A stretch of DNA of 61,763 nucleotides from Acidobacteriota bacterium (GTDB lineage: Bacteria > Acidobacteriota > Terriglobia > Acidiferrales > UBA7541): assembly GCA_013289695.1 (NCBI GenBank), contig JABCZK010000026.1, positions 1-61,763 on the forward strand, given 5' to 3'. Below the pieces are notes generated by a model. It had not been told where the DNA came from and did no database searches. It worked only from the letters and a program-made list of their open reading frames with translations. The position numbers and the translations under genes are program-made. Each line of letters begins with the position of its first letter. Position 1 is the stretch's first letter. Shown here one piece after another: positions 1 through 9,058 of the stretch.

Positions 1-330
1 ACGCGCGCGTTGTGGATCGTGCCGGTTTCGGTGGGCGCGGCGGTGCTGAAGCGTTCAGACAGCCGCATTCAGTGGCCGTGGTTCATTGCGCTGTTTTGTT
101 TGGCCGCGGTGGCGAACACGTACTTGCCTGGGTTTGCGGGTGCATGGCATGTACTGAGCGTGATGGGGAAATTGGGACTGACAGCGACTTTGTATTTGAT
201 TGGCACGGGGATTTCGCGGGCTACGCTCCGGCAGGTGGGCGTGCGTCCGATGCTGCAGGGAGTGATTTTGTGGATTTTGGTGGGGATTACTTCGTTGTGG
301 CTGATTCATGCGGGGTGGATTTCGCTGTAG
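1..330 (+). CDS. YeiH-family (UPF0324) membrane transporter, C-terminal part
   Basis: The reading frame is open from the first base of the window and ends in TAG at 328-330, so only about 109 C-terminal residues are present. Three hydrophobic segments alternate with short loops. The pieces NTYLPG, LYLIGTGISRATLR and VRPMLQGVILW match the C-terminal end of the UPF0324/YeiH family of putative anion (sulfate-type) exporters as I know it. The substrate is not established for most members. The next gene is convergent. The family call rests on the last three membrane segments only. Confidence 0.72.
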   Translation, partial: TRALWIVPVSVGAAVLKRSDSRIQWPWFIALFCLAAVANTYLPGFAGAWHVLSVMGKLGLTATLYLIGTGISRATLRQVGVRPMLQGVILWILVGITSLWLIHAGWISL

Positions 331-408
331 GGTGGCGGGATGTTGCGTAGCGAAAAATCAAGGCAACGGCGGAAAATTACCGCAGCGGCGCAGAGAATGG
401 CAACGGCT

Positions 409-435
409 GCCCGGTCCCGCGTTGCGGAACCGGGC
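409..435. terminator. hairpin between convergent genes
   Basis: A perfect 7-bp stem (GCCCGGT / ACCGGGC) encloses a 13-base loop in the 164-bp gap between two convergent genes. It has no clear T tract on either side, so it is only a possible bidirectional terminator. Confidence 0.3.
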
Positions 436-494
436 GCTAGGAATTCAACCGCAAGAAGCCGACGAGCGGCCGACGCCGTGCGGTGGCGCAAAAC

Positions 495-731
495 TTAGTC
501 GCCGATTTCCGGTGCTGGCGGGGGGACGCGGGTTGGCAGAAACGTCGAGTATAGAGCTACCACGGCGACAATTATGTTCGCGACCATTACTGGTTTGGAG
601 TTGATCAGCACGCCGTAGGTTAACCAGACGACCGCGCCGAGGGCCTGGACGGCGCGCAGCGTTTTGTGATTGCGAAAGAAGTAGGATGCGGTGACGATGG
701 CGGTGGCGAGCCAACCGATTAAGCTGATCAT
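495..731 (-). CDS. small three-helix membrane protein, SemiSWEET/YgjV-like
   Basis: This 78-residue protein is nearly all membrane: helices lie at about residues 2-17, 27-43 and 47-66, with the short basic loop RNHKTLR after the first. Size and helix layout fit one half-repeat of the PQ-loop/SemiSWEET type or the YgjV type, but I cannot tell these apart from the sequence alone. The chosen ATG overlaps the stop of the upstream HAD gene (ATGA), which indicates translational coupling and rules out the longer upstream start. The tail is proline-rich and soluble. A transport role is inference. Confidence 0.6.
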   Translation of the reverse strand: MISLIGWLATAIVTASYFFRNHKTLRAVQALGAVVWLTYGVLINSKPVMVANIIVAVVALYSTFLPTRVPPPAPEIGD

Positions 732-1573
732 AGCGATGAACCTTCCCCGGAGTGAGATTCGACGACTTCTTCCGCCGCGGGACGCAGCGTGAGCCAGTCG
801 GTGCGAACTTTGTCCCATTCCTGAATGAGAAAGCCGTAGGATTCCAGGAACGCGCGGATTTGCGCACGGCCTTTGCCGACAATTCTTTCAAGGATGGGGA
901 CGAGGACGCCCAGAGCGCTGGCACTGAGAATTGTGCGCTGGGCAATGTGCGAAACGTGTTTGGTTTCGGAAACAGCGATGGTGAAGCCGTCGCGAGCATT
1001 GATGTGGAGCATGACGTGAATGTCCGAGCTGCCGTCGCCCGCGTAGATCACATGGTCCGGGCCGATTTTCATGGCGGCCTGAAGCTCGTCGAGAAACGCG
1101 ACTTTGCCGTAGCCGGCAGTAGCGCGCACGATGGTGTCAATTTCTCCGCTGCTTTTGTATTTGAATTCCGTGCCGTGGATGCGGTCGGGAGGCAAAATTC
1201 CCTCGAGCGCGGATCGGATTACCTCCACCGGTGCGGCGGAGAGTACGTAAAAATCGAAGTGGTAGCCCTGGATTCCGTGGTCGAGAATTTCGTTGAGCAG
1301 GCCGATATTGGCTTTCAGGCGGATTTCCTTACCGACCTGGATCAGGTGTTCCTTGCGGACGCGCGAGCGAAATTCCGGATCGTGCAGCAGAAGATAGGCG
1401 AGTTCGGCTCCCTGCTGCACCAGATTGAGCTTGGCCATGCCTTCGGCTTTGCGTTCGAATTCCGCGGTGGGGATTCCCACGATTTCGCTGAGAACGTAAC
1501 CGGAATCGTTGAATGTGAGAGTCTGATCGAAATCGCTGACGAATAAATAGGATTTTAGTGCGGCATCGCTCAT
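728..1573 (-). CDS. HAD-superfamily phosphatase
   Basis: The 281-residue protein opens with the HAD motif I, DFDQTLT (Asp14 nucleophile, Asp16 acid/base). It continues with a motif II serine in LSAAP (Ser112), a lysine near 157, and motif III GDGSSD (Asp180, Asp184) that binds Mg2+. This pattern matches phosphoserine-phosphatase-like HAD enzymes with a helical cap at about residues 25-100. The substrate is unknown. The C-terminal 60 residues beyond the Rossmann core are helical and of unknown role. It is cotranscribed with, and overlaps, the small membrane protein downstream. Confidence 0.8.
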   Translation of the reverse strand: MSDAALKSYLFVSDFDQTLTFNDSGYVLSEIVGIPTAEFERKAEGMAKLNLVQQGAELAYLLLHDPEFRSRVRKEHLIQVGKEIRLKANIGLLNEILDHGIQGYHFDFYVLSAAPVEVIRSALEGILPPDRIHGTEFKYKSSGEIDTIVRATAGYGKVAFLDELQAAMKIGPDHVIYAGDGSSDIHVMLHINARDGFTIAVSETKHVSHIAQRTILSASALGVLVPILERIVGKGRAQIRAFLESYGFLIQEWDKVRTDWLTLRPAAEEVVESHSGEGSSL

Positions 1574-1862
1574 GAAAGTAATTTACCTCCGGCTGACTTT
1601 GCTGGCTGCTATTACTCTATTTTACATCAGATTGATGCGGCGATGGCCGTCGGGTGTACGCGTGAATGGAACGCATCAGTAAGTTGAATTTGCAAGATGG
1701 CGCGGGTTATTGCTTGCGGTCGCGAGCCGGTGCACCGCAAGCGGGGCAGGTGGCGCGATTGGCACGCGTGGACAGCAGCGACGCATGGCAGCGCGGCGGG
1801 AACGAAGTGAAGATGCCGCGCTCGCTTCAGGCGCGATGTATAGTGTTGGTGAGGAAAAATGT

Positions 1863-2567
1863 ATGAGCAACCTGCCCGGATACCGACGCGCGCTTACTGG
1901 AACGCAGCCGGAATATTTGCATCCCGCCTATGTGTCGTCGCGGAAGCGCGCGCCTGCGCAGCCGCTTGTTTATCTGCCGCACACGCTTTCGGAAATTACC
2001 GGGCCGGTGTTCGCGCCGGAAACCGTGAATGTGAAGGCTTGCGATTTGACGCGGCAGCATTCCGGCGAGCCGCTGGGCGAGCGGATCATCGTCAGCGGGC
2101 GCGTACTGGACGAGGACGGGAAGCCGGTGCGAAAAACTTTGGTGGAAGTCTGGCAGGCGAACGCGGCAGGGCGTTACCGGCACAAAGTGGATCAGCATCA
2201 GGCTCCGCTGGATGCCAATTTCAGCGGCCACGGCTACGCGCTGACCGATAGCGAAGGCCGCTATCGTTTCATAACCGTGCGGCCCGGAGCATACCCCTGG
2301 GGCAACCATCACAATGCGTGGCGGCCGGCGCACGTTCATTTTTCCGTGTTCGGTCCGGCGTTCGCGACGCGTTTGGTGACGCAGATGTATTTTCCCGGCG
2401 ATCCGCTGCTGCCGTTTGACCCGATCTATAACTGCACGGCGGATGAATCGGCGCGGCAGCAATTGATTTCTGCTTTCGATTGGGAAAGCACGATTCCGGG
2501 ACACGCTCTGGGATATAAGTTCGACATTATTCTGAACGGCCGCGAAGCAACGCCGATGGAGAAATAA
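1863..2567 (+). CDS. pcaH: protocatechuate 3,4-dioxygenase beta subunit
   Basis: This is the iron-bearing subunit of the intradiol ring-cleavage enzyme, which opens protocatechuate between its two hydroxyls to give 3-carboxy-cis,cis-muconate. The four Fe(III) ligands of the family are visible: Tyr105 in GRYRHK, Tyr144 in AYPW, and His157/His159 in PAHVHF. The length (234 residues) is normal. The ATG at 1863 was chosen because it follows a GAGGAAA ribosome site and gives the usual N-terminus; the frame is open further upstream. pcaG follows directly. No other beta-ketoadipate genes lie in the window, so the physiological substrate could be another catechol. Confidence 0.93.
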   Translation: MSNLPGYRRALTGTQPEYLHPAYVSSRKRAPAQPLVYLPHTLSEITGPVFAPETVNVKACDLTRQHSGEPLGERIIVSGRVLDEDGKPVRKTLVEVWQANAAGRYRHKVDQHQAPLDANFSGHGYALTDSEGRYRFITVRPGAYPWGNHHNAWRPAHVHFSVFGPAFATRLVTQMYFPGDPLLPFDPIYNCTADESARQQLISAFDWESTIPGHALGYKFDIILNGREATPMEK

Positions 2568-3137
2568 ATGACGCTGCGCGCTACCACATCACAAACGGTC
2601 GGCCCGTTCTTCAGCATTGGACTGGAACGACTCAATCGCGCGGGGCTTGCCGGCCCCGGCATTGCGGGCGAGCGCGTGACGATCGAGGGGCGCGTGCTGG
2701 ACGCCGATGGCGTGGGAGTGCCGGACGCGATCATCGAACTGTGGCAGGCGAATTCGTATGGGAAATATGCGCACCCGGAGGATCCACAAGATAAGCCTAT
2801 GGAAGCGGCCTTCCAGGGTTACGGCCGAATTCCGACGGATGAAGATGGGAAATTTCGTTTTGCGACGGTCAAGCCGGGGGCCGTGCCGGGGCCGGATGGG
2901 AAATTGCAGGCACCACACATCGCGGTTTCTGTGTTCATGCGCGGATTGTTGCGGCGATTGGTGACGCGGATTTATTTTCCGGATGAGCCGGGGAACGCGG
3001 GGGATTTTGCGTTGAGTTTGGTGGCGCCGGAGCGGCGCCAGACTTTGATTGCGCGGAAGACGCCGGGAACGGATGAGTTGCTAAAGTGGGACGTGATTAT
3101 GCAGGGGCCAGGGGAGACGGTATTTTTTGATTGTTGA
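2568..3137 (+). CDS. pcaG: protocatechuate 3,4-dioxygenase alpha subunit
   Basis: The 189-residue alpha subunit pairs with pcaH to form the dioxygenase protomer. It begins TSQTVGPFF, the hallmark N-terminus of PcaG, and carries the shared beta-sandwich motifs GRVLDADG and ELWQANSYGKY. As expected for alpha, it lacks the two-histidine iron site: the equivalent stretch reads APHIAVSVF. The ATG directly abuts the TAA of pcaH, so the two are surely translated from one message. No further gene follows in the operon. Confidence 0.92.
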   Translation: MTLRATTSQTVGPFFSIGLERLNRAGLAGPGIAGERVTIEGRVLDADGVGVPDAIIELWQANSYGKYAHPEDPQDKPMEAAFQGYGRIPTDEDGKFRFATVKPGAVPGPDGKLQAPHIAVSVFMRGLLRRLVTRIYFPDEPGNAGDFALSLVAPERRQTLIARKTPGTDELLKWDVIMQGPGETVFFDC

Positions 3138-3425
3138 ATGGTCAACCAAGCGAAAAGCAAACGGTCAAAGGCGCCCCGCTGAAGCTGGCCGCTACAACCT
3201 CAAAATCTTGGCCCGCGCGGCTGTACGATTCACGTTCGGGTGGATTTTTCTCCTACGCTCCGCCCTCGACGCACGCAGCCGCAAACGCGCGATTCCCGCA
3301 TTCTGCACGCACTGCGGAATTTGCCGCGATCAGGTATTCACGGTAGAGCTAATGCGGTTGGGTGCGCGTAAGATAGACGCGGTGACAAGGTGACCGATCG
3401 AGCGGACAGAACCGGCCAGAGTTTG

Positions 3426-4991
3426 ATGCGCAAATGGGTCATTGCCGGCGTCGTCGTGCTGTCGTTGCTGCTGGTGGCGGCAATACTGCTGGGACCGACG
3501 CTGCACGGCTTCGTTCGCGAACGAACGCAGAAAGCATTGCAAACCCATTTTGCCAGCACGGTGGAATTTTCCGACTTCGAGGTCAGTTTGTTTCCGCGGC
3601 TGCGCGTCACCATCACCGGTTTGGCGTTGCGCTACAAGGGACGCACCGACATCCCGCCGCTGATCCAGGTGCAGACGGTTTCGATGTACGCGCAGTTGCC
3701 GGCCTTGCTGCGCCCCAGACCGTACATTTCTTTCGTGCAACTGGACGGACTGCAAATTCGCATGCCGCCGCGTGAGCCGGGCGGAGCGCCGCTGATTCAG
3801 AAGACCGATCAAGACCTGGCGAAAAAGTATCCGGCGCTGATTGGCGAATTGCGCGCCGACGACGCGAACATCGAAGTGCTGCGAGCGCAATCCGACAAGC
3901 CGCCGCGCGAATTCCCGATTCATCATTTGGATCTCCACAACGTCAGCTTCGATCACCCGGCGCAATTCCACGCCCTGCTGACCAACGCAGTGCCGAAAGG
4001 TGAAATCGATTCCACCGGCGAATTCGGACCTTGGCAGGCGGAAGAGCCGAGCGCGACTCCGGCCGACGGACACTATACGTTTCAGGACGCGGACCTGGGC
4101 ACGCTGAAGGGGCTGCGCGGGATTCTTTCTTCGAAGGGAACATTTTCCGGGCCGCTGGATTATTTGGCGGTAGAGGGCTACACGGATACGCCCGACTTCG
4201 GACTGCGCACGGGCGGCAGACCGGTCGCGCTGCACACGGAATTTTCAGCGCTCGTCGACGGAACCAACGGCGACGTGGTACTGAAAACCGTAGCTGCAAA
4301 ATTTCTGCACACCACGCTGGCGGTGAACGGGAAGATCGTGGACGTCAGCAAGGACATAAAGGGGCGCACGATTTTTCTGAACGCCTCATCGGAAAACGCG
4401 CGCATCGAAGATCTGCTGCGCCTGGCCGTCAACTCCGACGAGCCGCTTATGACCGGCTCCGCGAACCTGAAGACCATCATCGATATTCCCGAAGGCGACG
4501 AGGATCTGCTGGCGCGCATGAAACTCACGGGACAATTCGGAGTCGGTCAGGGGCAATTTACCAGCGCCACCGTTCAGGAAAAGGTGGACACGCTCAGCCG
4601 CAAAGGACAGGGCAGGCCGAAGGACACGGACATCAGCGAAGTCGCCTCCGATCTTCGTGGAAGTTTTAGACTCGCGGACGGCATGGTGACATTTTCCAAC
4701 CTGAGCTTTGCGGTGCAGGGCGCGGCGGTGCGACTGAACGGAACCTACAGCCTGAACAGCACCGAGATGGATTTTCACGGAAAGCTTTCAATGAACGCCA
4801 AGCTCTCGCAAACCACCACTGGCGCAAAATCGTTCTTCCTGAAGGCGGTCGACCCGTTCTTCAAAGGGAAAAACGGGGGGACGGAGCTGGCCATCCAGAT
4901 TACCGGCACGAAAGACCATCCGACGTTCGGCCTGGATAAAGGCGCAGGAGCGAAGAAGGGCGATACGACCGCCGCGAAGACGGGCGAATAG
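3426..4991 (+). CDS. AsmA-family membrane-anchored protein
   Basis: The 521-residue protein starts with an N-terminal signal anchor (residues 3-24, WVIAGVVVLSLLLVAAILLG). A long beta-rich periplasmic body follows, with typical AsmA phrases: FSDFEVSLFPRLRVTITGLAL near the start and VRLNGTYSLNSTEMDFHGKL near the end. AsmA-like proteins belong to the repeating-beta-groove superfamily that includes lipid-transfer proteins, so a role in envelope lipid traffic or outer-membrane homeostasis is likely but not proven. ATG at 3426 is preferred because the anchor begins at once; an in-frame GTG at 3390 would add 12 polar residues. It stands alone as a transcription unit. Confidence 0.75.
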   Translation: MRKWVIAGVVVLSLLLVAAILLGPTLHGFVRERTQKALQTHFASTVEFSDFEVSLFPRLRVTITGLALRYKGRTDIPPLIQVQTVSMYAQLPALLRPRPYISFVQLDGLQIRMPPREPGGAPLIQKTDQDLAKKYPALIGELRADDANIEVLRAQSDKPPREFPIHHLDLHNVSFDHPAQFHALLTNAVPKGEIDSTGEFGPWQAEEPSATPADGHYTFQDADLGTLKGLRGILSSKGTFSGPLDYLAVEGYTDTPDFGLRTGGRPVALHTEFSALVDGTNGDVVLKTVAAKFLHTTLAVNGKIVDVSKDIKGRTIFLNASSENARIEDLLRLAVNSDEPLMTGSANLKTIIDIPEGDEDLLARMKLTGQFGVGQGQFTSATVQEKVDTLSRKGQGRPKDTDISEVASDLRGSFRLADGMVTFSNLSFAVQGAAVRLNGTYSLNSTEMDFHGKLSMNAKLSQTTTGAKSFFLKAVDPFFKGKNGGTELAIQITGTKDHPTFGLDKGAGAKKGDTTAAKTGE

Positions 4992-5258
4992 CGCTTCTTT
5001 ACGTCTGGCCGTGCAAATTTTCGTGTGAACGCTTCCGGACTGACAGAATTGCAGCGAACGATTGCTTTGCTGCCACACCGCTTGCGGTTCTGTTCCTAAC
5101 TAAAATCAAAAATGTTCTGGCATGTGCGCCGCGATGGTATGAGAATGCAACGGCTGTGAAACGCCGCTTGGCCGGCGTGCGTCGGTAACGTTGTGCTGCA
5201 AGACTTGCTCGTGTGCGTCCCTTTTGGGCCGACCATTTCAACTCAGGAGAAACTTTTC

Positions 5259-7559
5259 ATGTCTTTGCGTTCGATGTGCTGCTCGCTGCTTACGATTACT
5301 GCGTTACTCTCGGCCCAAATCAGCTCGGGGCAGAACACGGACGCGCAGAGTGCAACGACGATTGTCGGATACAGCCGGCCATCCGCGGAGGCGGAAGGTG
5401 CGCTCGAGAAAAAGTTTCAAGACGGCGTCGTGCCTGGAAATATTCGCGAAAACATGCGCCGCTTGAGCGCGCGGCCTCATCACGTGGGTTCGCCCTACGA
5501 TAAAGACAACGCCGAATGGATCCTGGCGCGATTTAAAGAGTGGGGCTTCGACGCGCATATCGAAACGTTCAGCGTATTGTTTCCCACGCCCAAAGAACGC
5601 GTTGTCGAGTTGCTCGAACCCTCGCACTTTCGCGCGAAACTGCAGGAGCCCACGCTGCCGATTGATCCTACCAGCGATCAGACCGCGGAACAGCTGCCGA
5701 CGTACAACGCGTATTCGGTGGATGGGGACGTGACCGCGCCGCTGGTCTATGTGAACTACGGCATTCGTGAAGATTACGAGCAGCTCGATCGCCTGGGAAT
5801 TTCGGTGAAGGGGGCGATCGTCATCGCGCGGTACGGTTCCGGCTGGCGCGGCACTAAACCAAAAGTTGCCGCCGAGCATGGCGCCATCGGTTGCATCATT
5901 TACTCCGATCCGCGCGGCGACGGATATTACCGGGGCGACGATTATCCCGCGGGCGGCTGGCGGCCGCGCGAAGGCGTGCAACGCGGCAGTGTGATGGATA
6001 CAGATTATCCCGGCGATCCACTCACGCCCGGCGTCGGCGCCACACCCGATGCAAAACGCCTGGCGATCAAAGACGCCAAGACCATCACAAAAATTCCGGT
6101 GCTGCCAATCTCCTACGCCGACGCGCTGCCGCTGCTTTCCGCGCTGCAAGGTCCCGTGGCGCCGGAAAATTGGCGCGGCGCGCTGGCCATCACGTATCAC
6201 ATCGGCCCCGGGCCGGCGAAAGTGCATCTGAAAGTCGCGTCCAACTGGGACATGAAACCAATTTATGACGTGATTGGCACATTGCATGGCGGCGACGATG
6301 CCGGGCAGTGGGTGATCCGCGGCAATCATTTCGACGCGTGGGTGAACGGCGCGGACGATCCAATTTCCGGGCAGTCGGAAATGCTGGAGGAAGCGCGCAT
6401 GCTCGGCGAATTGCACAAGCAAGGTTGGACGCCGAAACGCACCATTATTTATTGCGCGTGGGACGGCGAAGAGCCTGGGTTGCTCGGTTCCGTCGAGTGG
6501 GTGGAAACACATTTGGCCGAACTGCAACAGCACGCCGTCGCGTATCTCAATTCCGACAGCAACGAAAGGGGCCACTTTTCTGCGGGAGGGACGCAGGATT
6601 TGCAGGGCGTCGTCAGCAGTGTGGCGCGCGAAATCGAGGATCCGGAGACGCATTTGTCCGTTTTTCAGCGCGCGCATCTGGTGGGTATCAGCGAAGCGAA
6701 GGACGCCGAAGAACATGCGAAAGCTCGCAAGCGCGCGGACCTGGAGATTTCCGCGCTGGGAGACGGATCGGACTATACCGCCTTTCAAGATTTCGCCGGG
6801 ATTTCCACGCTGGATCTGGGATTTGGCGGCGAGGACGATGGCGATCAGTATCATTCGATCTATGACGATTTCTACTTTTACACGCATTTCGTGGACACCG
6901 ATTTTTCGTACGGCCGCGCGCTGGCGCAAACCGCGGGCACTACAATTTTGCGTTTGGCCGGCGCGGATTTAATCCCGGTGGACTACGCGCCGCAAGCCGA
7001 AGCCATCGCAAAATACGAAACGGAATTGGAAAAATTGCTGAAAGACAAGCAGGACGAAATCGCCGAGCGCAATCTGGAATTGCAGGAAGGCGTGTTTGCG
7101 GCAGCGGCGGACCCGCGCAAGACCTACGTCGCGCCGCCGGCGGAAGCGGTGCCGCCGTACATGAATTTTACGCCGATGAAAAATTCCCTCGAGACGCTGA
7201 AGAAGAGCGCGGAGCGTTATTCCAAGGCGCTCGCGCAATGGCAGGCTGCGGGTTCGCCGGCTTTGGCGCCGCAATCTTTGCAAACGCTGAACGCAGATTT
7301 GCTGCGAATTTCGCGATTGTTCCTGAACGAAAAAGGATTGCCGGAACGTCCCTGGTTCAAGAACCAGATTTATGCGCCTGGCGCCTACACGGGTTACGGG
7401 GCGAAGACGGTCGCGGCGGTTCATGAATACATGGACGAGAAAAAATGGAAAGAAGCGGAAGCGCAGATCCCGCAAGTCGCGCAAACAATCGAAAACGTGG
7501 CTGCCGGAATCGATAAGGCGGCGGCAGATTTCGAAACGGCTCTGACGCAGAAACGCTAA
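5259..7559 (+). CDS. M28-family metallopeptidase, glutamate carboxypeptidase II-like
   Basis: A 766-residue exported peptidase with the three-part layout of GCPII/transferrin-receptor proteins: a signal peptide (1-24), a peptidase core interrupted by a PA domain (about 150-310), and a C-terminal helical dimerisation domain (about 610-766). The di-zinc ligands line up as His357, Asp367, Glu405, Asp433 and His532, with Glu404 as the general base in WDGEEPG, so it should be active. It probably trims acidic or small residues from peptides in the periplasm. ATG 5259 is preceded by AGGAGA; an upstream in-frame start would spoil the signal peptide. Confidence 0.88.
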   Translation: MSLRSMCCSLLTITALLSAQISSGQNTDAQSATTIVGYSRPSAEAEGALEKKFQDGVVPGNIRENMRRLSARPHHVGSPYDKDNAEWILARFKEWGFDAHIETFSVLFPTPKERVVELLEPSHFRAKLQEPTLPIDPTSDQTAEQLPTYNAYSVDGDVTAPLVYVNYGIREDYEQLDRLGISVKGAIVIARYGSGWRGTKPKVAAEHGAIGCIIYSDPRGDGYYRGDDYPAGGWRPREGVQRGSVMDTDYPGDPLTPGVGATPDAKRLAIKDAKTITKIPVLPISYADALPLLSALQGPVAPENWRGALAITYHIGPGPAKVHLKVASNWDMKPIYDVIGTLHGGDDAGQWVIRGNHFDAWVNGADDPISGQSEMLEEARMLGELHKQGWTPKRTIIYCAWDGEEPGLLGSVEWVETHLAELQQHAVAYLNSDSNERGHFSAGGTQDLQGVVSSVAREIEDPETHLSVFQRAHLVGISEAKDAEEHAKARKRADLEISALGDGSDYTAFQDFAGISTLDLGFGGEDDGDQYHSIYDDFYFYTHFVDTDFSYGRALAQTAGTTILRLAGADLIPVDYAPQAEAIAKYETELEKLLKDKQDEIAERNLELQEGVFAAAADPRKTYVAPPAEAVPPYMNFTPMKNSLETLKKSAERYSKALAQWQAAGSPALAPQSLQTLNADLLRISRLFLNEKGLPERPWFKNQIYAPGAYTGYGAKTVAAVHEYMDEKKWKEAEAQIPQVAQTIENVAAGIDKAAADFETALTQKR

Positions 7560-7561
7560 CA

Positions 7562-7834
7562 GGCCTTGGTAGCGGCCAGGCTCTTCTGGGTAGCTTTGAC
7601 TCTGACTTCGCCCTCAAAGTCGTCGCGGCGCTCGTGTGGTTCGTATGCGGATGGACTGTCAATTCGCCGCCCTGGGACTTCGGCAAACTGCTCGGCCGCT
7701 ACGTGGTGTTTTTCTTTCTCACCGCTCAAGCCATCTCGTGGCTGGCGTTCCAGCAGATTCCATCTCTGGCAGTGCTCGTCGGCGGACTGTTCATCGTCAC
7801 AGGCGGCATAATCATCGCAATCCCGAACACGTAA
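7562..7834 (+). pseudogene. remnant of a DMT/SMR-type membrane protein
   Basis: An open frame of about 90 codons reads as three membrane stretches. Phrases such as KLLGRYVVFFFLTAQ and VLVGGLFIVTGGIII resemble the C-terminal helices of small multidrug-resistance/EamA-type transporters. It begins right behind the peptidase stop without a start codon or ribosome site. The first possible start is a GTG at 7634, inside a helix. I read it as the 3' fragment of a lost transporter gene; a short expressed membrane peptide from 7634 is the alternative. Confidence 0.4.
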
Positions 7835-8158
7835 AGTCAGCCCGCAGTTGAGCTGCCGCTGGCGCGCGAGGATCCGGCGCGCGGAAATTCTTAGTGCGAT
7901 CGTTCGGGTGCTGTGGAAGGGTGTGCCACCCGCCGTATAATGTTGGCGCCTACTTTAGCCACCGCGACGTGGCGCACGACCCACAGGCGCGCGGAGTCGA
8001 TCCTATAACTAAACAGAGTAGGTACCCTGCAGATATCTTTCCCGTGTACAGTGTTCCGGAAGGAACGCCGTATCACAAGCCCCTTCCGCTGGCGTCTGTG
8101 ACGGGCGGTGGTGAGTGTGCCAAGCAGTAACACGAAAACCTGTAGCGGAGGGAAGCTA
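7835..8158. other. intergenic region, 324 bp
   Basis: Holds a perfect TATAAT at 7936-7941 but only a weak -35 partner (GTGGAA at 17 bp). A 78-codon open frame at 7894-8130 is not convincing as a gene. A strong ribosome site (GGAGGGA) sits at the right edge for the next gene. Confidence 0.5.
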
Positions 8159-8785
8159 ATGTGGCGGACGCTGCTGCTCGTTGCGATTGCGATCCTGTGC
8201 GTTGCGAGAACTGGCTGGCCACAAGGATCGCGCGCGCCCGCTACGGACGCGAATTGTCCTGCCGATTCAGCAAAGGATACAGTTCAACAATTGTGGGACA
8301 TGGCGGCCTCCGGTGAGTTGGTGGATCGCTGGGGCGAAGGAGCCCGTTTGTTCAGCGAACCCGGTCCGTGGCCCAAGGACGGATCGGTTCGCGTCGTCTC
8401 GGACTACTGGTGGGTGGAATATTTCAAATGCTCCGAAGAGTCTCAAGCAATAGTAGTAGTGCATTCCCACTGGGGGGAGGCACCCGGAGTGATAGACTCA
8501 CAACTTCGCTTCACCCCGCCACCGCCGGCGGCCTACCAGGCGGGTACGGGCTACAGACTGATATTCACAACCCCTCACATCTACGCCTGGGGCCCTGATG
8601 GTAAGGCAATCCCGGGCGGGCTGTTTCCACCCAAGCGGTGGTTGATCGCGGGACCTGCGCCTTCGCCCTTCGTCACTGTGACGGCAGCGATTCGCTACGT
8701 TCTTGAGAAGCGCTATGAAAGCACCGATCCAGAAATCAGGAAGAACGCCGACCAGACTCTAGCGAAGCTATTGAAAATGCACTGA
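8159..8785 (+). CDS. secreted protein of unknown function
   Basis: The 208-residue product has a clear signal peptide (about 1-22, hydrophobic core LLLVAIAILCV) and then a soluble domain rich in Trp and Pro. Two cysteines at about positions 33 and 79 could form a disulfide. The segment VVSDYWWVEYFKCSEESQ looks like the core of a small beta fold, and the last 30 residues are a charged helix. I do not recognise the family. ATG 8159 follows GGAGGGA at good spacing; the longer upstream start is unlikely. It is followed by palindromic repeats and a convergent gene. Confidence 0.7.
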   Translation: MWRTLLLVAIAILCVARTGWPQGSRAPATDANCPADSAKDTVQQLWDMAASGELVDRWGEGARLFSEPGPWPKDGSVRVVSDYWWVEYFKCSEESQAIVVVHSHWGEAPGVIDSQLRFTPPPPAAYQAGTGYRLIFTTPHIYAWGPDGKAIPGGLFPPKRWLIAGPAPSPFVTVTAAIRYVLEKRYESTDPEIRKNADQTLAKLLKMH

Positions 8786-8871
8786 AGCTGCCCTGGAATA
8801 GCGTCCATTCTAACCGGTGGTTTTTCTGGCCTTTCGTGGCACCGGCCCCCCGCCGCGGAGGCCAATCTTGT

Positions 8872-8919
8872 GAATCGCCCCGCAGGGCGATTCATCGTGA
8901 GATCCCGCAGCGCGGGATC
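8872..8919. repeat. tandem REP-like palindromes
   Basis: Two perfect hairpins lie side by side: a 9-bp stem GAATCGCCC/GGGCGATTC (8872-8893) and an 8-bp stem GATCCCGC/GCGGGATC (8901-8919), separated by 7 bases. They sit between convergent genes. The paired-palindrome layout resembles REP/BIME elements; a bidirectional terminator is the other reading. Confidence 0.55.
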
Positions 8920-8978
8920 GAAGGGCCGTGCTCTTCGGTCTTGCATTGGGGCGCTACGAAATTGTTCAAATCAAATGC

Positions 8979-9019
8979 GCACAGGCAAGATTGCCTGACT
9001 AGCGCAGCCAGGCCTGTGC
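8979..9019. repeat. nested inverted repeat, ACAGGC type
   Basis: CAGGCAA/TTGCCTG forms a perfect 7-bp hairpin (8982-8997), and GCACAGGC (8979-8986) can instead pair with GCCTGTGC (9012-9019). Such alternative foldings are typical of small dispersed intergenic repeats. The copy number in the genome cannot be judged from one window. Confidence 0.5.
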
Positions 9020-9058
9020 CACGTTGCTCGAATCGCAGGACGCGCTTCGAGGCTCGCG

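Noticed and set aside
5304..6929. Long minus-strand open frame opposite the M28 peptidase gene
   Set aside because: Shadow frame: it is rich in Arg/His and shows no motif, while the plus strand has all five metal ligands and a signal peptide.
7894..8130. 78-codon open frame in the intergenic region
   Set aside because: The middle reads somewhat protein-like (IFPVYSVPEGTPYHKP), but there is no ribosome site, no signal peptide and no family match.
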